From positions 434,001 through 498,000 of the forward strand of contig WLWP01000001.1 in the NCBI GenBank assembly GCA_012103505.1: a DNA stretch of 64,000 nt, read 5' to 3'. The DNA is from Pseudomonadales bacterium (lineage in GTDB: Bacteria > Pseudomonadota > Gammaproteobacteria > Pseudomonadales > Azotimanducaceae). Below the pieces are notes generated by a model that made no database searches, was not told where the DNA came from, and worked only from the letters and a program-made list of their open reading frames with translations. Positions 10,294 to 23,183 of the stretch are shown here, piece by piece; the first letter of the stretch is position 1, and every line of letters starts with the position of its first letter. A program made the translations under genes and the position numbers.

Positions 10294-12238
10294 ATTTGGC
10301 CACTTTAGTCTAACACTTGCTGGTGTTATGGCCTTAGCTACGGCGATTCTTGGTTTCAGCCGAAGTGATGACGAGCATTGGGCGGCGCACATTGGTTCAT
10401 TGGCGCTGGGTACGTTTGTCTTTGCGAGTATCTCTTTCGCAGCCCTGGTCTGGTCATTCATACAAGATGATTTTAGCATCGCCTATGTTGCCAATCATTC
10501 GAACAGTTTGTTGCCTTGGTACTACAAGATCAGCGCGACTTGGGGCGGTCACGAAGGCTCCTTTGTGTTGTGGATCTTGTTTTTGTGCGCTTGGACCCTG
10601 CTCGTTGTTTTTCGCAGGCAAAACTATCCGGTGCAAATTTACACTCGCGTGATAGCGACATTGGCGATACTCAACGTTGGGTTTATCTCGTTTTCGCTGT
10701 TCACAAGTGATCCATTTGAGCGCTTGATCCCAATGACCCCGGCGGATGGCGCGGACCTGAATCCGTTGCTGCAAGATTTTGGACTTATCGTGCACCCGCC
10801 AATGTTATATGCAGGTTACGTTGGTTTGGCTGTTCCTTTTGCCTTTGCCATCGCAGCTTTATTGGAAAACAGGGTAGACGCACTCTGGGCGAGATGGGTC
10901 AGACCCTGGGTTAATGGGTGCTGGGCGTGTCTCACCGTTGGCATTACTTTAGGATCTTGGTGGGCGTACTACGAACTAGGATGGGGCGGTTGGTGGTTCT
11001 GGGATCCAAGCGAAAACGCTTCGTTCATGCCGTGGCTCGCTGCTACTGCGCTGTTGCATTCCGTCGCCGTCACTGAAAAGAGAGGGACGTTCAAGAGTTG
11101 GACGTTACTACTCGCCATCGCTGGGTTTTCGTTGTCACTATTGGGCGGCTTCATTATCCGCTCTGGCGTGCTTACATCAGTTCACGCTTTTGCTGTAGAT
11201 CCTGAACGAGGTCTTTATATCCTCATCTTCCTCGGCGTGGTTGTGGGTGGTTCTCTGCTGTTATACGCACAACGCGCTGGAGCGTATTCGTCGCAAGTAA
11301 GCTATAGCTTTTTGAGTCGTGAATTTTTCATGATGATTAACAATGCTGTGCTAATGCTAAGTCTGGCGGTTGTAATGTGGGGGACCTTGTCACCCATGGG
11401 TTATGAGGCATTGACTGATGGCAAGATTTCGCTTGGTCCACCGTTCTTTAATCGGTTTTTTGTGCCCCTCATGCTTGTCTTAGGTATTGCGATCACCTTG
11501 GTGCCGGTACTGAATTGGAAACGAACACGTAATGACCGGGTGCTCAGCTTTCTGCGCCGGGAGGGCGTAGTCGCGTTAGTGGTATCAGGGTTCGTCGCCT
11601 TCCTCGTCCAGCCGGATTTGTTTGCCGTTGTCGTCGGTATCTTGGTCGCGGTCTGGATAATTGTTACTCATGCGTTCGATCTCTTCATGCGGGTGCGAAA
11701 GAGTGGCGCACAACCGCTGGCATATCTCGGTATGACTATCGCTCACATGGGATTCGCGTGCTCGATCCTCGGGGTTGCCATCACCAGCACTCAATCAGTT
11801 GAAAAAGATGTGCGTATGGCCCCACAAGAGCAAACCACGCTCGGGGAAATGACGATTCACTTTAACGGTGTGACGCAGGTTCAAGGTCCGAACTACGTCG
11901 CACAGCAGGGTATTTTTGTGGTCCGAGATGGCGATAATACGTTCGAGCTTCGACCTGAGAAAAGGCGCTATCTCGCGGGCGGCGCGATTATGACTGAGGC
12001 GGGGATTAACCCGGGTCTCTTGGCCGACACCTATATCTCCCTGGGCGAGCCCCTACAAGATGGCGCGTGGGCGGTGCGGATGCACCACAAACCGATGGTG
12101 CGGTGGGTTTGGCTTGGTGCGCTGCTAATGGCGTTTGGTGGTTTGTTGGCGATATTTGATGTCCGTTATCGAAGGTTGCGCGCACGGGCGAACACAACCT
12201 CAAGCGACGCGCCGATATCAGAGCCTGTGGGCGCGTGA
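10286..12238 (+). CDS. ccmF: Cytochrome c haem lyase subunit CcmF
   Basis: Large (about 650 residues) polytopic subunit of the CcmFH haem ligation complex. The WWD motif is clear ('[19 protein letters not shown]', around residue 235), and conserved histidines flank it in '[12 protein letters not shown]' and '[12 protein letters not shown]'. The track start is GTG 10277, but AGGAAGG at 10271-10277 sits 8 bases before GTG 10286, so I place the start there (protein begins with the 'AEFGHF' segment). It overlaps ccmE by 8 bases, and ccmG starts 4 bases inside its end. It transfers haem from CcmE to CXXCH apocytochromes. Confidence 0.96.
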   Translation: MAEFGHFSLTLAGVMALATAILGFSRSDDEHWAAHIGSLALGTFVFASISFAALVWSFIQDDFSIAYVANHSNSLLPWYYKISATWGGHEGSFVLWILFLCAWTLLVVFRRQNYPVQIYTRVIATLAILNVGFISFSLFTSDPFERLIPMTPADGADLNPLLQDFGLIVHPPMLYAGYVGLAVPFAFAIAALLENRVDALWARWVRPWVNGCWACLTVGITLGSWWAYYELGWGGWWFWDPSENASFMPWLAATALLHSVAVTEKRGTFKSWTLLLAIAGFSLSLLGGFIIRSGVLTSVHAFAVDPERGLYILIFLGVVVGGSLLLYAQRAGAYSSQVSYSFLSREFFMMINNAVLMLSLAVVMWGTLSPMGYEALTDGKISLGPPFFNRFFVPLMLVLGIAITLVPVLNWKRTRNDRVLSFLRREGVVALVVSGFVAFLVQPDLFAVVVGILVAVWIIVTHAFDLFMRVRKSGAQPLAYLGMTIAHMGFACSILGVAITSTQSVEKDVRMAPQEQTTLGEMTIHFNGVTQVQGPNYVAQQGIFVVRDGDNTFELRPEKRRYLAGGAIMTEAGINPGLLADTYISLGEPLQDGAWAVRMHHKPMVRWVWLGALLMAFGGLLAIFDVRYRRLRARANTTSSDAPISEPVGA

Positions 12239-12801
12239 ACAAAGCGAGCTTCTACATCCCGCTCGCTGTGTTTGCTCTGATCATTGTGAGCTTTGTGTTG
12301 GGTTTTGGTCTTGGCAACCGATCGGAATTACCATCCGCTTTGATTGATAAGCCGTTTCCAGAATTCTCAGCACCTGACCTCTTTCGACCGGATCAGGTGC
12401 TCAGTCGAGAGCAAATTGTTGGGCGTCCGGCACTAGTCAATGTTTGGGCGACTTGGTGTCCAACGTGTGCCGCAGAGCATGAAATGCTCATCAAAATTAC
12501 GGAGCGAGCGGACGTTCGGCTGATTGGCATTAACTATAAGGATGACCCAGACAAAGCGATTGCCTGGCTGGGACAGTTCGGTAATCCCTATGACCTGGTG
12601 CTCGTTGATGATCAGGGATTGTTGGGCGTCGAGTTAGGGGTCTATGGCGCTCCAGAAACCTTCTTGCTAGATCCGAGTGGTGCCATCGTTTACAAGCGTG
12701 TAGGTGATGTGAATGAGAGGATTTGGCAACAGGAAATTAAGCCTCGCTTGATCGCGATGTCGCCGGACGTGGTGCATGGAATTGATGCTGCGTCTCGCTA
12801 G
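12235..12801 (+). CDS. ccmG: Thiol:disulfide interchange protein CcmG/DsbE
   Basis: Membrane-anchored periplasmic thioredoxin-like protein, 188 residues. The N-terminal helix ('[19 protein letters not shown]') is followed by a thioredoxin fold with active site '[12 protein letters not shown]' (CPTC, about residue 75-80), the acidic-loop region '[15 protein letters not shown]' and the cis-Pro region '[10 protein letters not shown]'. It keeps apocytochrome CXXCH cysteines reduced before haem attachment. GTG start overlaps the ccmF stop; ccmH overlaps its end. Confidence 0.95.
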   Translation: MNKASFYIPLAVFALIIVSFVLGFGLGNRSELPSALIDKPFPEFSAPDLFRPDQVLSREQIVGRPALVNVWATWCPTCAAEHEMLIKITERADVRLIGINYKDDPDKAIAWLGQFGNPYDLVLVDDQGLLGVELGVYGAPETFLLDPSGAIVYKRVGDVNERIWQQEIKPRLIAMSPDVVHGIDAASR

Positions 12802-13276
12802 CTTGGCGACCGTGTTGTGGCTCGCTACCTGGGGGTTAAGCGTCCCTCCTACCTATGCCGCGAGTCCGGTGGATGTCTTTACTTTCAATAGCATAGAAGA
12901 AGAAGCACGATATCGTCGCTTAATCGCCGAAATACGTTGCCCAAAATGTATGAACACGAATATCGCGGGTAGCGATGCGACAAGTGCGCAAACGCTCCGT
13001 GTTGCGGTTCATCGGTTGATAGTTCAAGAAGGCAAGACGGATCAGGAGGTTTTGGATTTCATGCAGGACCGTTACGGTGATTTTGTTCTGTACGATCCAC
13101 CGCTATCGAGCAAGACATGGTTTATCTGGTTGTTACCTGTTGGTGTTGCCCTGGTGATTATTGGCTTCATCTTTCGATTGTTGCGTAAGACCCAAGACCT
13201 GGCGCCCCCAGAACTTGATTTGAAAGGTCTCGATCCGGCCACGCAAGCACGGCTAAGGGACATAATCCAAGACTAA
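12776..13276 (+). CDS. ccmH: Cytochrome c-type biogenesis protein CcmH
   Basis: A 166-residue thiol-reductase subunit of the haem lyase. It has an N-terminal signal ('[15 protein letters not shown]'), the active-site motif '[16 protein letters not shown]' (about residue 58-72) and one C-terminal transmembrane helix ('[19 protein letters not shown]'). This is the short CcmH form; the TPR part is the separate ccmI gene that follows. ATG 12785 is an alternative start three codons in. It overlaps ccmG by 26 bases and abuts ccmI. Confidence 0.94.
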   Translation: MELMLRLASLATVLWLATWGLSVPPTYAASPVDVFTFNSIEEEARYRRLIAEIRCPKCMNTNIAGSDATSAQTLRVAVHRLIVQEGKTDQEVLDFMQDRYGDFVLYDPPLSSKTWFIWLLPVGVALVIIGFIFRLLRKTQDLAPPELDLKGLDPATQARLRDIIQD

Positions 13277-14430
13277 TGAATGTGCTCGGCTTTCTAATGC
13301 TTGCGGCACTTGCTGCTTTATTTGTGTTTGCCCCTCGTCTCGGCGTAGGGAGGACGAGCCGTATGGATGCACGGCGCGCCCAGCAGGAATTGCTGAATGA
13401 GCGCTTGGATGAAATCGATCGAGATCGTCTCGATCCCAACAAACAGGGCGCGCAACAATCAGAGATCGCCGTGGAAATTGCGGCTGACCTGCTACACGCG
13501 AGAGAGCCACAACACCCAGCGACAGCACGTATAAAAACGAGCACGCTCGTGATGCTGGCAGGGCTATTACCGGTAATGGCTGGGTTTATCTTCTTTGCGC
13601 TTGTCGATCTTGATCGCAACGAGTTGAAAGGTGCGGAAGTGGTTCTAAATCTCAACGCTGAGCAGCACGGCGAGGAGTTAGCCGTTTGGCGGACTAAGCT
13701 TGAGACATATATCGCCAAGGACCCGGGTGACGCACAAATCCAGTATCTACTAGGCCAAACGAATCTAAAAGTTGCGGACTATGGCGCCGCCGCTGCGGCC
13801 TTCACCCGCGCCAACCAATCCTCGCCAGACGATGTCAATATCAAGATATTTTGGCTGCAAGCGAGATTTCTGAGCGCTCGGGGCAAGCTAGATGCAACCG
13901 GGCGGCAACTTGCTCAAGAGATTTTGCAGACTGCTCCGAATCTGCCAGTTGTTTTGGAAATTTTGGCCCTCGACGCGGTCGCTGCGGGTGACGCTGAGGC
14001 AGGTGTGGGTTATCTCAATCGGGCGATGTCAGGAATTCGGGAGCCATCGCGAGTGGTTAGTCTAAGTGCAGCGATAACTGAACTTCGTAAGCGTTTCGAA
14101 CTACCCGGGATCGATGTCCAAATTCAGGCAGAGGGTGATATACCGCATAGTGCGACTCTCTTTGTGATTGCCCGACCAATAGGCGGCGGCATGCCGTTTG
14201 CGGTGGTGCGCCGTCCAGCCGTTCTTCTACCGCTCAACGTTCGTCTAGATGATGTCGTAAGCATGAGCGAGGCGCGAAAGTTGACCGCTGCCGACACGTT
14301 CGAAGTGGTCGTACGACTCAGTGTCAGTGGCCAGGCTATGGCGCAAGAAGGTGATTGGCAGTGGTTGAGTGAGCCGATGCGGATTGCTGAGCAGCTTGAG
14401 CCGGTACAAGCCCACCTCAGCCCTCCCTAG
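13276..14430 (+). CDS. ccmI: Cytochrome c biogenesis protein CcmI (TPR)
   Basis: A 384-residue apocytochrome chaperone subunit. Two membrane segments lie near residues 1-20 and 92-112. The cytoplasmic loop between them is rich in charged residues ('ARRAQQELLNERLDEIDRDR'). The periplasmic part has TPR repeats ('QIQYLLGQTNLKVADYGAAAAAF', about 155-300) and a C-terminal beta-rich domain ('LFVIARPIGGGMPFAVVRRP'). It holds the C-terminus of apocytochromes c for CcmFH. Last ccm gene, starting at the final base of the ccmH stop codon. Confidence 0.92.
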   Translation: MNVLGFLMLAALAALFVFAPRLGVGRTSRMDARRAQQELLNERLDEIDRDRLDPNKQGAQQSEIAVEIAADLLHAREPQHPATARIKTSTLVMLAGLLPVMAGFIFFALVDLDRNELKGAEVVLNLNAEQHGEELAVWRTKLETYIAKDPGDAQIQYLLGQTNLKVADYGAAAAAFTRANQSSPDDVNIKIFWLQARFLSARGKLDATGRQLAQEILQTAPNLPVVLEILALDAVAAGDAEAGVGYLNRAMSGIREPSRVVSLSAAITELRKRFELPGIDVQIQAEGDIPHSATLFVIARPIGGGMPFAVVRRPAVLLPLNVRLDDVVSMSEARKLTAADTFEVVVRLSVSGQAMAQEGDWQWLSEPMRIAEQLEPVQAHLSPP

Positions 14431-14463
14431 CTACTTAAGTTCTCACCTAACTAGGTCTCGTTG

Positions 14464-14513
14464 CGGGTTTGGCGCAGACCCGCCAACCCCACTTACCTTT
14501 CCCACTTACCTTT
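14464..14513 (+). repeat. Bulged hairpin followed by a 13-bp tandem duplication after ccmI
   Basis: An imperfect inverted repeat (GGGTTTGGCG, loop cagacc, CGCCAACCC; one bulged T) at 14464-14489 runs into two exact copies of CCCACTTACCTTT at 14488-14500 and 14501-14513. There is no T-run after the hairpin, so it is not a convincing intrinsic terminator. It lies between the ccmI stop and the GntR-type gene and may be a weak termination or processing site. Confidence 0.45.
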
Positions 14514-14617
14514 GTAAGCCCGGACGCTACTGCCGCTTAGATTTTTGGAAAAAGTTGTGTAGGAAGAGGGGAACTTTTAAATACGCCCTGGGTCAAAGTC
14601 GAAAGGCCAAACCGGAG

Positions 14618-15328
14618 ATGTGGTTGTTTAAGCCAGCATTGAATATCACCGAACAGATCGCTGACCAATTGGGTGAGCAAATTATAGTCGGTGAACTTGA
14701 GGGCGGGACTCGGATTCAGGAAGTCAAAATCGCCCGCGCGCTCAGCGTGTCTCGTGGTTCTGTGCGGGAAGCATTGTTGATCCTAGAACGACGCCATCTC
14801 ATTACGATCGTGCCGCGCAAAGGTGCCTCTGTGAACGCGCTGGAACTCAGCGATGGCCGGGAACTGATCAGTTTGCTGGCGACCCTACAAAACCAACTTC
14901 TCTACCAAGTATTGTGTAACCGGCGTAGCAAAGAGATCCTTGCAGCGGCGGAGAACTCTGTTGCGGGTATGGAAGGGGCTGCACGCGATGGTGATCTTTG
15001 CCTCGCCCTTAGGCATCACCGAGAGTTTCACGCGACGTTATTAAGTGCAGCGAGCAACTACATGTCGGGTGCATTCGAGGGTTTGCTACCTAGCAGCCAA
15101 AGGCTCCTTCACCGTGTGATCCAGACTACCGATTTGGACTTATATGATTTTGCTAGGTTTCACAGAGCCTTACAGGCAGCTCTTGAGCAAACGGATAAAG
15201 AACGTTTGTGCGAATTGGTTGAGGCGTTTAGTCGCCGCGCTGTGGGATTAGTCGAAACCACGTTCGCCAAGCTTGCGAAACCAGCTTTGACCCGCAAACG
15301 CTCCGGTTTAGAGGCGCGAGTCCATTAA
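14618..15328 (+). CDS. GntR family transcriptional regulator (FadR/FCD type)
   Basis: A DNA-binding repressor/activator of about 236 residues. N-terminal winged helix: 'ITEQIADQLGEQIIVGELEGG' and the recognition region 'ARALSVSRGSVREALLILERR' (residues about 8-60). The C-terminal helical FCD-like ligand domain has 'LALRHHREFHATLLSAASN' (potential metal ligands) and 'FARFHRALQAALEQ'. The track ORF starts at 14369 inside ccmI, but that extension is low-complexity non-homologous sequence. ATG 14618, preceded by GAAAGG, fits the family. The regulated genes and effector are unknown. Confidence 0.85.
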   Translation: MWLFKPALNITEQIADQLGEQIIVGELEGGTRIQEVKIARALSVSRGSVREALLILERRHLITIVPRKGASVNALELSDGRELISLLATLQNQLLYQVLCNRRSKEILAAAENSVAGMEGAARDGDLCLALRHHREFHATLLSAASNYMSGAFEGLLPSSQRLLHRVIQTTDLDLYDFARFHRALQAALEQTDKERLCELVEAFSRRAVGLVETTFAKLAKPALTRKRSGLEARVH

Positions 15329-15629
15329 GATTGGCGACCCAAGTCTTTTCAGTGCCGCAGATCGAAGCCAACGATACTTTTTAGGCGCGCCCGCTGCAAA
15401 ACACTGTTAAAACAGGCTTTTTTTACTGCAAAAAGACTGAAAAGGCAGAAAAAAGTATTACCAACCGCTGAATGTTTCAGTAGACTTAGCGCTTCACGAA
15501 AAGGGTAATTTCGTGGGGCTCAATCCTGATAAGCGGTAGAGCTTGGTGGTACAGACTTTATGAACACTTTGTGAAGTTTGACAGTAAGCGGGCTACGGTA
15601 AGTCAGAGTAACGGCGTCACGAACCATGT
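15329..15629 (+). promoter_or_regulatory. 301-bp leader region upstream of smc with a hairpin
   Basis: A gene-free stretch between the GntR-type gene and smc. It contains a perfect 7-bp stem (CACGAAA / TTTCGTG, 7-nt loop) at 15495-15515, about 115 bases before the smc start, and a weak CTGT/ACAG hairpin with a T7 run near 15400-15423 that could end the upstream transcript. The region around 15421-15470 is A-rich. I could not identify a confident -35/-10 pair. No ORF with coding character was seen. Confidence 0.4.
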
Positions 15630-18600
15630 ATGCGACTGAAGCAAATCAAGCTTGCTGGTTTTAAGTCATTTGTCGATCCGACAACGGTTACCCTCCCCGG
15701 AAATAGATGCGCGGTTGTTGGTCCCAACGGCTGTGGTAAGTCGAACATCATAGACGCCGTTCGTTGGGTTATGGGCGAGAGCTCTGCCAAGCAGCTGCGG
15801 GGTGAAAATCTTACAGATGTCATTTTCAACGGTTCCAATTCTCGCAAACCCACATCTGCGGCAAGCATTGAACTCCTATTCGACAACAGCGACGGGCGCA
15901 TCGGTGGTGAGTATTCTGCCTACACCGACATCGCCATACGACGGCAGGTTAGCCGAGATGGGCAATCGAACTATTTTTTGAATGGCAGCAAATGCCGACG
16001 CCGCGATATACAGGACATCTTCCTAGGCACAGGGTTTGGTCCTCGTAGTTATTCGATCATCGAACAGGGGATGATTTCGCAGCTCGTAGAGGCCAAGCCA
16101 GAGGATCTGCGGGTTTATCTAGAAGAAGCGGCAGGGATCTCAAAGTACAAAGAACGTCGCCGTGAAACTGAAAATAGAATCAAACACACGCGTGAAAACC
16201 TCGAGCGTATCAACGACATACGTGAGGAACTTGCGAGACAGCTTGATCGACTCCAAAGGCAGGCCAAGGCGGGGGAACGGTATCGAGAGCTGCGCACCGA
16301 TGAATCCTTACTGACTGCACAACTGTACACACTTCGTTACGAATCGCTGCGCGGGGAACTGAATGGCCGCGAGAGCAAAATCAAAGAGCTCGAATTAGCC
16401 TTAGAGAAGCACATAGCGGAGCAGCGCCAACTCGAAGCGAAGATTGAAGAAAGTCGCGCCCAGCATGCTGAGCAGTCGGATGAGTTCAACACTGTACAAG
16501 GTAACTTTTATCAGCTTGGTGCTGACGTAGCTCGTATCGAAGAAGCGATTCAGTTTAACGAGTCTCGTGTAAAGCAGTTGCAAGAAGATTTGCAGAGTGT
16601 TCGTCAGCGCAAAGTCGAATCCGAGCAGCAATTGCGCATGGATGAGGCGCAGATTGCAGAGCTCATCAACAGTATCAGCTCACTTGAGCCTGAACTCATA
16701 GTTTTGGCCGAGCAGGACAAGGCTTCACAGCAGGTTTTGGAACGCATCGAAGGTGAGAATCGCGATTGGCAGCAACGCTGGGATGCTTTCAACGTCACTG
16801 CCGCAGCCAATGAACGTGAAGCTGAAGTGCAGGTGTCTCGAATCGAACATCTCGAGCAGCTCCTGCAGCGCCTCAAGGGCAGACAACAAGAACTCGATCG
16901 ATTGAGCTCGGAGCAAAGCAACACTGGGGAAGAAACCGTCGGTCAACTTGCCGATGAAATTTCTTCGATGGACGCTGAAGCGCGTTTGCAGGACATGCGC
17001 ATCGATGAGTGCTTGAAAGAGCTTGCTGCGGCTCGAGAAGACGTCTTGCTGCGAGAACAGGTTTTGGAAGACGCTCGAGGTGAAGTGCAGTCGCTGCGCC
17101 ATGAGCTCGCATCATTGCAAGCGGTGCAAGAAGCGGCACTAGGCGAACATGTCCAAGAAGCAGAAGCTTGGGTCGCAGAGCACAATCTCGGCGACCAACC
17201 AAGGCTAGGTGAATCTCTCGCCGTCGTGCCAGGTTGGGAGTTAGCGGTGGAAACGGTTCTTGGGGATTTGCTCACCGCGATACGCGTGGATGATCTAGAA
17301 CAGTTTGCCTCGTCCCTAGCCGAGCTTCCAGATGGGAATCTCGCGCTCATTGAAACAGAGCGAGAGACAAGCCAAGCGACTAATAGCCAGATTGGTTTGC
17401 CAGCGCTATCTTCGCTGCTCCGATCTGATGCAGTTGGTTCGCGTTCGATCTTGTTTGGTATCTACGCCGCCGACAGTACGCAAGTCGCGTTAGCAAAACG
17501 GGGTTTGCTTGGCCTCGGGGAAAGTATCATTACAAGAGAAGGGTTTTGGCTCGGCTCTGATTGGGTGCGTGTTCTCCATGACAGGGCAGAGCAGTCAGGC
17601 ATTATTGAGCGTGGCCAAGAAATTGAAACGCTCAACCTTCGGGTCGAAGAAGCCGAACGCACACTCGCAGAGCTTCTCGTACATGTCCAGGAAGGTCGGA
17701 ATCGAGTCGAGCGGACTGAGCAGCAACGTGAAGAATTGCAAATTGCGCTGAATGAATTGAATCAGCGATTGAGCATGTTGCGTACTGACCATGGTGTGAC
17801 GCAAGTTAAGATCGAAGAAGCAGGTGTACGTCGAGAGCAAATTGAGCGCGAGGCTTCTGAAATCGGTGAGCAAGTGCAACAAGAGGCGGAGCGCTTACGC
17901 ACTGCACGGACGAACTTGGCGGAGATTGAGCTGCGTCGTGAAGGTGAGAGTGACGCTCGAGCAGAGCTAACTGAATCCAAACAGACGCTCGAGCGCAATT
18001 TGCAGCAAGCGCGGGATGGCGCACGCGCCAGTCGAGATCGCTATCACGAGCTTAATGTGCGCCGCCAGAGCCTAGACTCACGACTAACTGCTGGAAAGAC
18101 CGCACGGGACAGATTGGTCTCACAACGCGAAGGTCTTGACGAACAAGAGCAGAGCTTGGTTGCTGGCATAGCGTCAAGTGAAACGCCGTTGCCAGATCTA
18201 CAAACTGAGCTAAATACGAAACTCGAACAGCGAGTGTCCGTGGAATCACAGCTAGCAGAGATTCGAACCGCAATGGAAGCGCAGGATTCGACAACGCGCG
18301 AGCTCGAAGGCCAACGACATCAAGCGGAGGAACTCGTCGCTGCTGTTCGAGAAGAATTAGAAGGTGCACGCGTCGACCGGCAGGGTTTAAGCGTACAAGA
18401 AGAGAACTTACTAGAACAATTGAATGGCACTGGGCATGAGCTCAGCAAAATCAAAGAAGAAATGCCCGAAGAGGCAACCGTCGATGCGTGGGCGGAGGAA
18501 CTCGACCGTATGGGTCGACGTATACAACGTCTGGGGCCAATCAATTTGGCAGCGATAGACGAATACGAGCAAGAAAGCGAACGCAAGCAGTACCTGGATG

Positions 18601-19145
18601 CGCAGGCGGAAGATCTCGATAGTGCCATGGAGACTCTGCTTGAAGCCATCCGCAAGATTGATAAAGAAACAAGAACGAGATTTAAAGATACGTTCGAAGC
18701 GGTAAACACTCGACTGGGCGAGTTGTTTCCGAAGGTGTTTGGCGGTGGACACGCCTATCTTGAACTAACTGGGGAGGACCTTCTCGATACCGGAGTTTCG
18801 CTAATGGCGAGACCACCCGGTAAGCGTAATGCGAGCGTTCATTTACTCTCGGGTGGTGAAAAAGCCATGACGGCTGTGGCACTGATATTTGCCATATTCC
18901 ATCTCAACCCAAGCCCTGTGTGCTTGTTGGATGAGGTTGATGCCCCCTTGGATGATGCCAACGTCTCGCGATTCGCGTCGCTCATTGAAGAAATGTCTGC
19001 TGATGTGCAGTTTGTTGTGATCACACACAACAAGATCACAATGGAAATGGCTGACTATCTCATGGGCGTCACGATGCAGGAAGCAGGCGTATCACGCCTG
19101 GTGTCTGTAGACGTAGATGAGGCCGCGGCGATGGCCGTTTCTTAA
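15630..19145 (+). CDS. smc: Chromosome partition protein SMC
   Basis: Chromosome-condensing ATPase, 1171 residues, full family length. The N-terminal head has Walker A '[20 protein letters not shown]' (about residue 32). Long coiled coils rich in Glu/Gln/Arg/Leu cover about 170-490 and 650-980. The hinge lies between them (about 500-640). The C-terminal head has signature '[16 protein letters not shown]' and Walker B '[13 protein letters not shown]'. It works with ScpA/ScpB, which are not in this window. Use of SMC together with ZipA points to a gammaproteobacterium outside the MukBEF-bearing enteric group. zipA and ligA follow on the same strand. Confidence 0.97.
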   Translation: MRLKQIKLAGFKSFVDPTTVTLPGNRCAVVGPNGCGKSNIIDAVRWVMGESSAKQLRGENLTDVIFNGSNSRKPTSAASIELLFDNSDGRIGGEYSAYTDIAIRRQVSRDGQSNYFLNGSKCRRRDIQDIFLGTGFGPRSYSIIEQGMISQLVEAKPEDLRVYLEEAAGISKYKERRRETENRIKHTRENLERINDIREELARQLDRLQRQAKAGERYRELRTDESLLTAQLYTLRYESLRGELNGRESKIKELELALEKHIAEQRQLEAKIEESRAQHAEQSDEFNTVQGNFYQLGADVARIEEAIQFNESRVKQLQEDLQSVRQRKVESEQQLRMDEAQIAELINSISSLEPELIVLAEQDKASQQVLERIEGENRDWQQRWDAFNVTAAANEREAEVQVSRIEHLEQLLQRLKGRQQELDRLSSEQSNTGEETVGQLADEISSMDAEARLQDMRIDECLKELAAAREDVLLREQVLEDARGEVQSLRHELASLQAVQEAALGEHVQEAEAWVAEHNLGDQPRLGESLAVVPGWELAVETVLGDLLTAIRVDDLEQFASSLAELPDGNLALIETERETSQATNSQIGLPALSSLLRSDAVGSRSILFGIYAADSTQVALAKRGLLGLGESIITREGFWLGSDWVRVLHDRAEQSGIIERGQEIETLNLRVEEAERTLAELLVHVQEGRNRVERTEQQREELQIALNELNQRLSMLRTDHGVTQVKIEEAGVRREQIEREASEIGEQVQQEAERLRTARTNLAEIELRREGESDARAELTESKQTLERNLQQARDGARASRDRYHELNVRRQSLDSRLTAGKTARDRLVSQREGLDEQEQSLVAGIASSETPLPDLQTELNTKLEQRVSVESQLAEIRTAMEAQDSTTRELEGQRHQAEELVAAVREELEGARVDRQGLSVQEENLLEQLNGTGHELSKIKEEMPEEATVDAWAEELDRMGRRIQRLGPINLAAIDEYEQESERKQYLDAQAEDLDSAMETLLEAIRKIDKETRTRFKDTFEAVNTRLGELFPKVFGGGHAYLELTGEDLLDTGVSLMARPPGKRNASVHLLSGGEKAMTAVALIFAIFHLNPSPVCLLDEVDAPLDDANVSRFASLIEEMSADVQFVVITHNKITMEMADYLMGVTMQEAGVSRLVSVDVDEAAAMAVS

Positions 19146-19178
19146 GAAACGACATTGGCGTGGGAAGGTAATCGCAGG

Positions 19179-19195
19179 GACCGTAAATAACGGTC
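19179..19195 (+). promoter_or_regulatory. Hairpin just upstream of the zipA ribosome binding site
   Basis: GACCGT-aaata-ACGGTC is a perfect 6-bp stem with a 5-nt loop in the 62-base smc-zipA gap, ending directly before the GAGGAG ribosome binding site of zipA (TTG start 19208). No T-run follows, so it is not an intrinsic terminator. It could set mRNA stability or modulate zipA translation; this is inference. Confidence 0.45.
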
Positions 19196-19207
19196 GAGGA
19201 GCCCGGG

Positions 19208-20401
19208 TTGGACATTAAAGACTTTATATTGGTCGGCGGTGGCATTCTCATAGTGCTTGTCATAGCGCATGGGTTTTGGATCGCGTATCGAGCAAAACGA
19301 GAGCCTTATCGACTAGACATCGTGCCTGATCTGATTCCAGATCATGTCGATGAAATGCAGCGCCTGCGTGGCGAGCTGCCGAATGGTGGCGCACGTGTCG
19401 TGCGAAGAATCGACAAGGATTTGATCCCAGAACAGGATAGCCTCGACTTAGAGCTGGACTCGGAGCCAGGTTCAGAGGCAGATCTGCAAAACACGAGAGA
19501 GCCAACCCCTACGCTGATGGATGTCGCCGCAGAGCATGTTCGATCCGCAGTGTCGTTGGATCGCGGGCGCAAACCTCGAATCTTTCAAGCGCCGCCAAGA
19601 CGCCAGCCTGAAAGCCAAGAAGCTGATCAAACACGAATTGCGGCAGAACCCGAACCTGCGGAAATTCAGGACGATTTGCCGTTGAGTGCTTCAGATAAAA
19701 ATCATGGCAGAGCCAAAACAGAACAGGAACCGTTGTTAACCGGTACTGAGACAAATTCTGATTCTGAAGAGGTGGCTGCCGCCCGAGTTGCTGATGTTCA
19801 GTTGGTCACCGAAAAACGCGGTGGCCGATTCGCACAGGTGCGGACAGTACGGAAGCCTAAACCTGAATCTGGGCCTGACTCTGGGCCTGAGTCCGAGGTC
19901 CGGGCGAAGAGCGAATTACCGGAGGGGGCAGACGGTGCGTCGCGCGAAGATGGTGGGCCAGAACTGGATCGCGCAGTCGAGGAGCTATTGATCGTCAATG
20001 TGACTGCCTCGAAAGGTCATACGTTTGCTGGCGATGATATTGTCCGCGCGTTACGTGGTCAGGGTCTTCGGTATGGTGAAATGAATATCTTTCACCGTAG
20101 AGATCCGATGACTAAGGCAAAGCAATTCAGTGTCGCCAGTCTGGTGGAACCGGGAACCTTCGACCTCTCTGACTTAGACACCTTGGTGTCGCCTGGGATG
20201 TCGTTTTTTATGCAACTACCGGGACCTGAAGATGCCTCGGATGCCTTTGATGATATGGTATCCACTGCACAACATGTGGCATTTCAGCTGGGTGGTGAGT
20301 TACGCGACGAGCAGATGAGTGTGATGACCGGTCAAACGCGCGAGCATATGCGCCAGCGTATAGCGGACTTTGCCCGTCGGCGTCTGTCTATCCGAGCCTA
20401 G
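19208..20401 (+). CDS. zipA: Cell division protein ZipA
   Basis: FtsZ-anchoring division protein, 397 residues. One N-terminal transmembrane helix ('FILVGGGILIVLVIAHGFWI', about 6-25) is followed by a basic cytoplasmic stretch, then a long acidic/proline linker (about 60-255) with 'PESGPDSGPESE' repeats. The C-terminal ZipA domain (about 258-395) begins 'VEELLIVNVTASKGHTFAG' and includes 'MSFFMQLPGP'. It tethers FtsZ to the inner membrane and recruits later divisome proteins. TTG start with GAGGAG about 6 bases upstream. Lies between smc and ligA, a common gammaproteobacterial arrangement. Confidence 0.95.
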   Translation: MDIKDFILVGGGILIVLVIAHGFWIAYRAKREPYRLDIVPDLIPDHVDEMQRLRGELPNGGARVVRRIDKDLIPEQDSLDLELDSEPGSEADLQNTREPTPTLMDVAAEHVRSAVSLDRGRKPRIFQAPPRRQPESQEADQTRIAAEPEPAEIQDDLPLSASDKNHGRAKTEQEPLLTGTETNSDSEEVAAARVADVQLVTEKRGGRFAQVRTVRKPKPESGPDSGPESEVRAKSELPEGADGASREDGGPELDRAVEELLIVNVTASKGHTFAGDDIVRALRGQGLRYGEMNIFHRRDPMTKAKQFSVASLVEPGTFDLSDLDTLVSPGMSFFMQLPGPEDASDAFDDMVSTAQHVAFQLGGELRDEQMSVMTGQTREHMRQRIADFARRRLSIRA

Positions 20402-20412
20402 GTTTCTACTAA

Positions 20413-22461
<2,049 letters not shown>

Positions 22462-22464
22462 AAC

Positions 22465-23103
22465 ATGGCCTTGTTGAGTAAAAAAAGCAGTTCACTCTCA
22501 ACGAAAAAGAAGATTTGGTGGGTCGTCGTGTGGCGTCCTGTGATGATGGGTTTGACGTTAGCTGGTGTAGTTGCACTTGGTAGCTGTACCGCGAATCCGC
22601 CGAACAGAACGAATGATGTATGTGCCGTATTTGAGCAGAAGTCTGGTTGGCTTAAGGCAGCCCGTAAGGCGGAGAGGAAGTGGGGGATGCCTGTCCACAT
22701 CGGCATGGCCTTTGTGAATAGGGAGTCTAGTTACGTTGCTAACGCTAAGCCTCCTCGCCGTCGTTTGTTGGGGCTGGTTCCGTGGACCCGATTGTCGAGC
22801 GCTTATGGGTATGCGCAGGCGACTGATGAGGCGTGGACCGATTATGAAAAAGAAACCGATCGATGGTTTACAGATCGAGATAACTTCAGCGATGCCATGG
22901 ACTTTGTTGGCTGGTACAACCATCGGACACACAAAGCATTGGGAATTGCCAAGTCGGATGTGTTCCGATTGTACTTAGCTTATTACACGGGTTTGAGCGG
23001 CTATAGAAAGGGTCACTGGCGCTCTGAAAGAATTCAAGGCTATGCAAGGAAAGTGCAGCAGCAATCGAAAGAGTATGCACGTCAGTTACAACGGTGTTCT
23101 TAG
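22465..23103 (+). CDS. Lytic transglycosylase-like (SLT) lipoprotein
   Basis: A 212-residue exported protein. A basic N-terminus and hydrophobic stretch end in a lipobox-like 'ALGSC' near residue 41. The body has '[21 protein letters not shown]', where the Glu fits the catalytic acid of lysozyme-like transglycosylases, and '[22 protein letters not shown]', matching the SLT 'GxxQ' region. '[12 protein letters not shown]' is also characteristic. It probably cleaves peptidoglycan at the outer-membrane inner leaflet. It starts 4 bases after ligA and is likely co-transcribed with it. The long basic region before the signal core is unusual for a lipoprotein. Confidence 0.8.
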   Translation: MALLSKKSSSLSTKKKIWWVVVWRPVMMGLTLAGVVALGSCTANPPNRTNDVCAVFEQKSGWLKAARKAERKWGMPVHIGMAFVNRESSYVANAKPPRRRLLGLVPWTRLSSAYGYAQATDEAWTDYEKETDRWFTDRDNFSDAMDFVGWYNHRTHKALGIAKSDVFRLYLAYYTGLSGYRKGHWRSERIQGYARKVQQQSKEYARQLQRCS

Positions 23104-23183
23104 GCTAAGACACAGCGAGTAGTGGCGGACGATGTCGCGTCAATGACTCTGCAAATACTATTAACTATGGGGAAGGGGATCGG

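Noticed and set aside
13167-13718. 183-aa minus-strand ORF across ccmH/ccmI
   Set aside because: It is antisense to two clear ccm genes, Ser/Arg-rich with no domain, and is a shadow of their codon use.
14369-14617. N-terminal extension of the GntR-type ORF
   Set aside because: It overlaps ccmI and encodes no family sequence; the regulator begins at ATG 14618.
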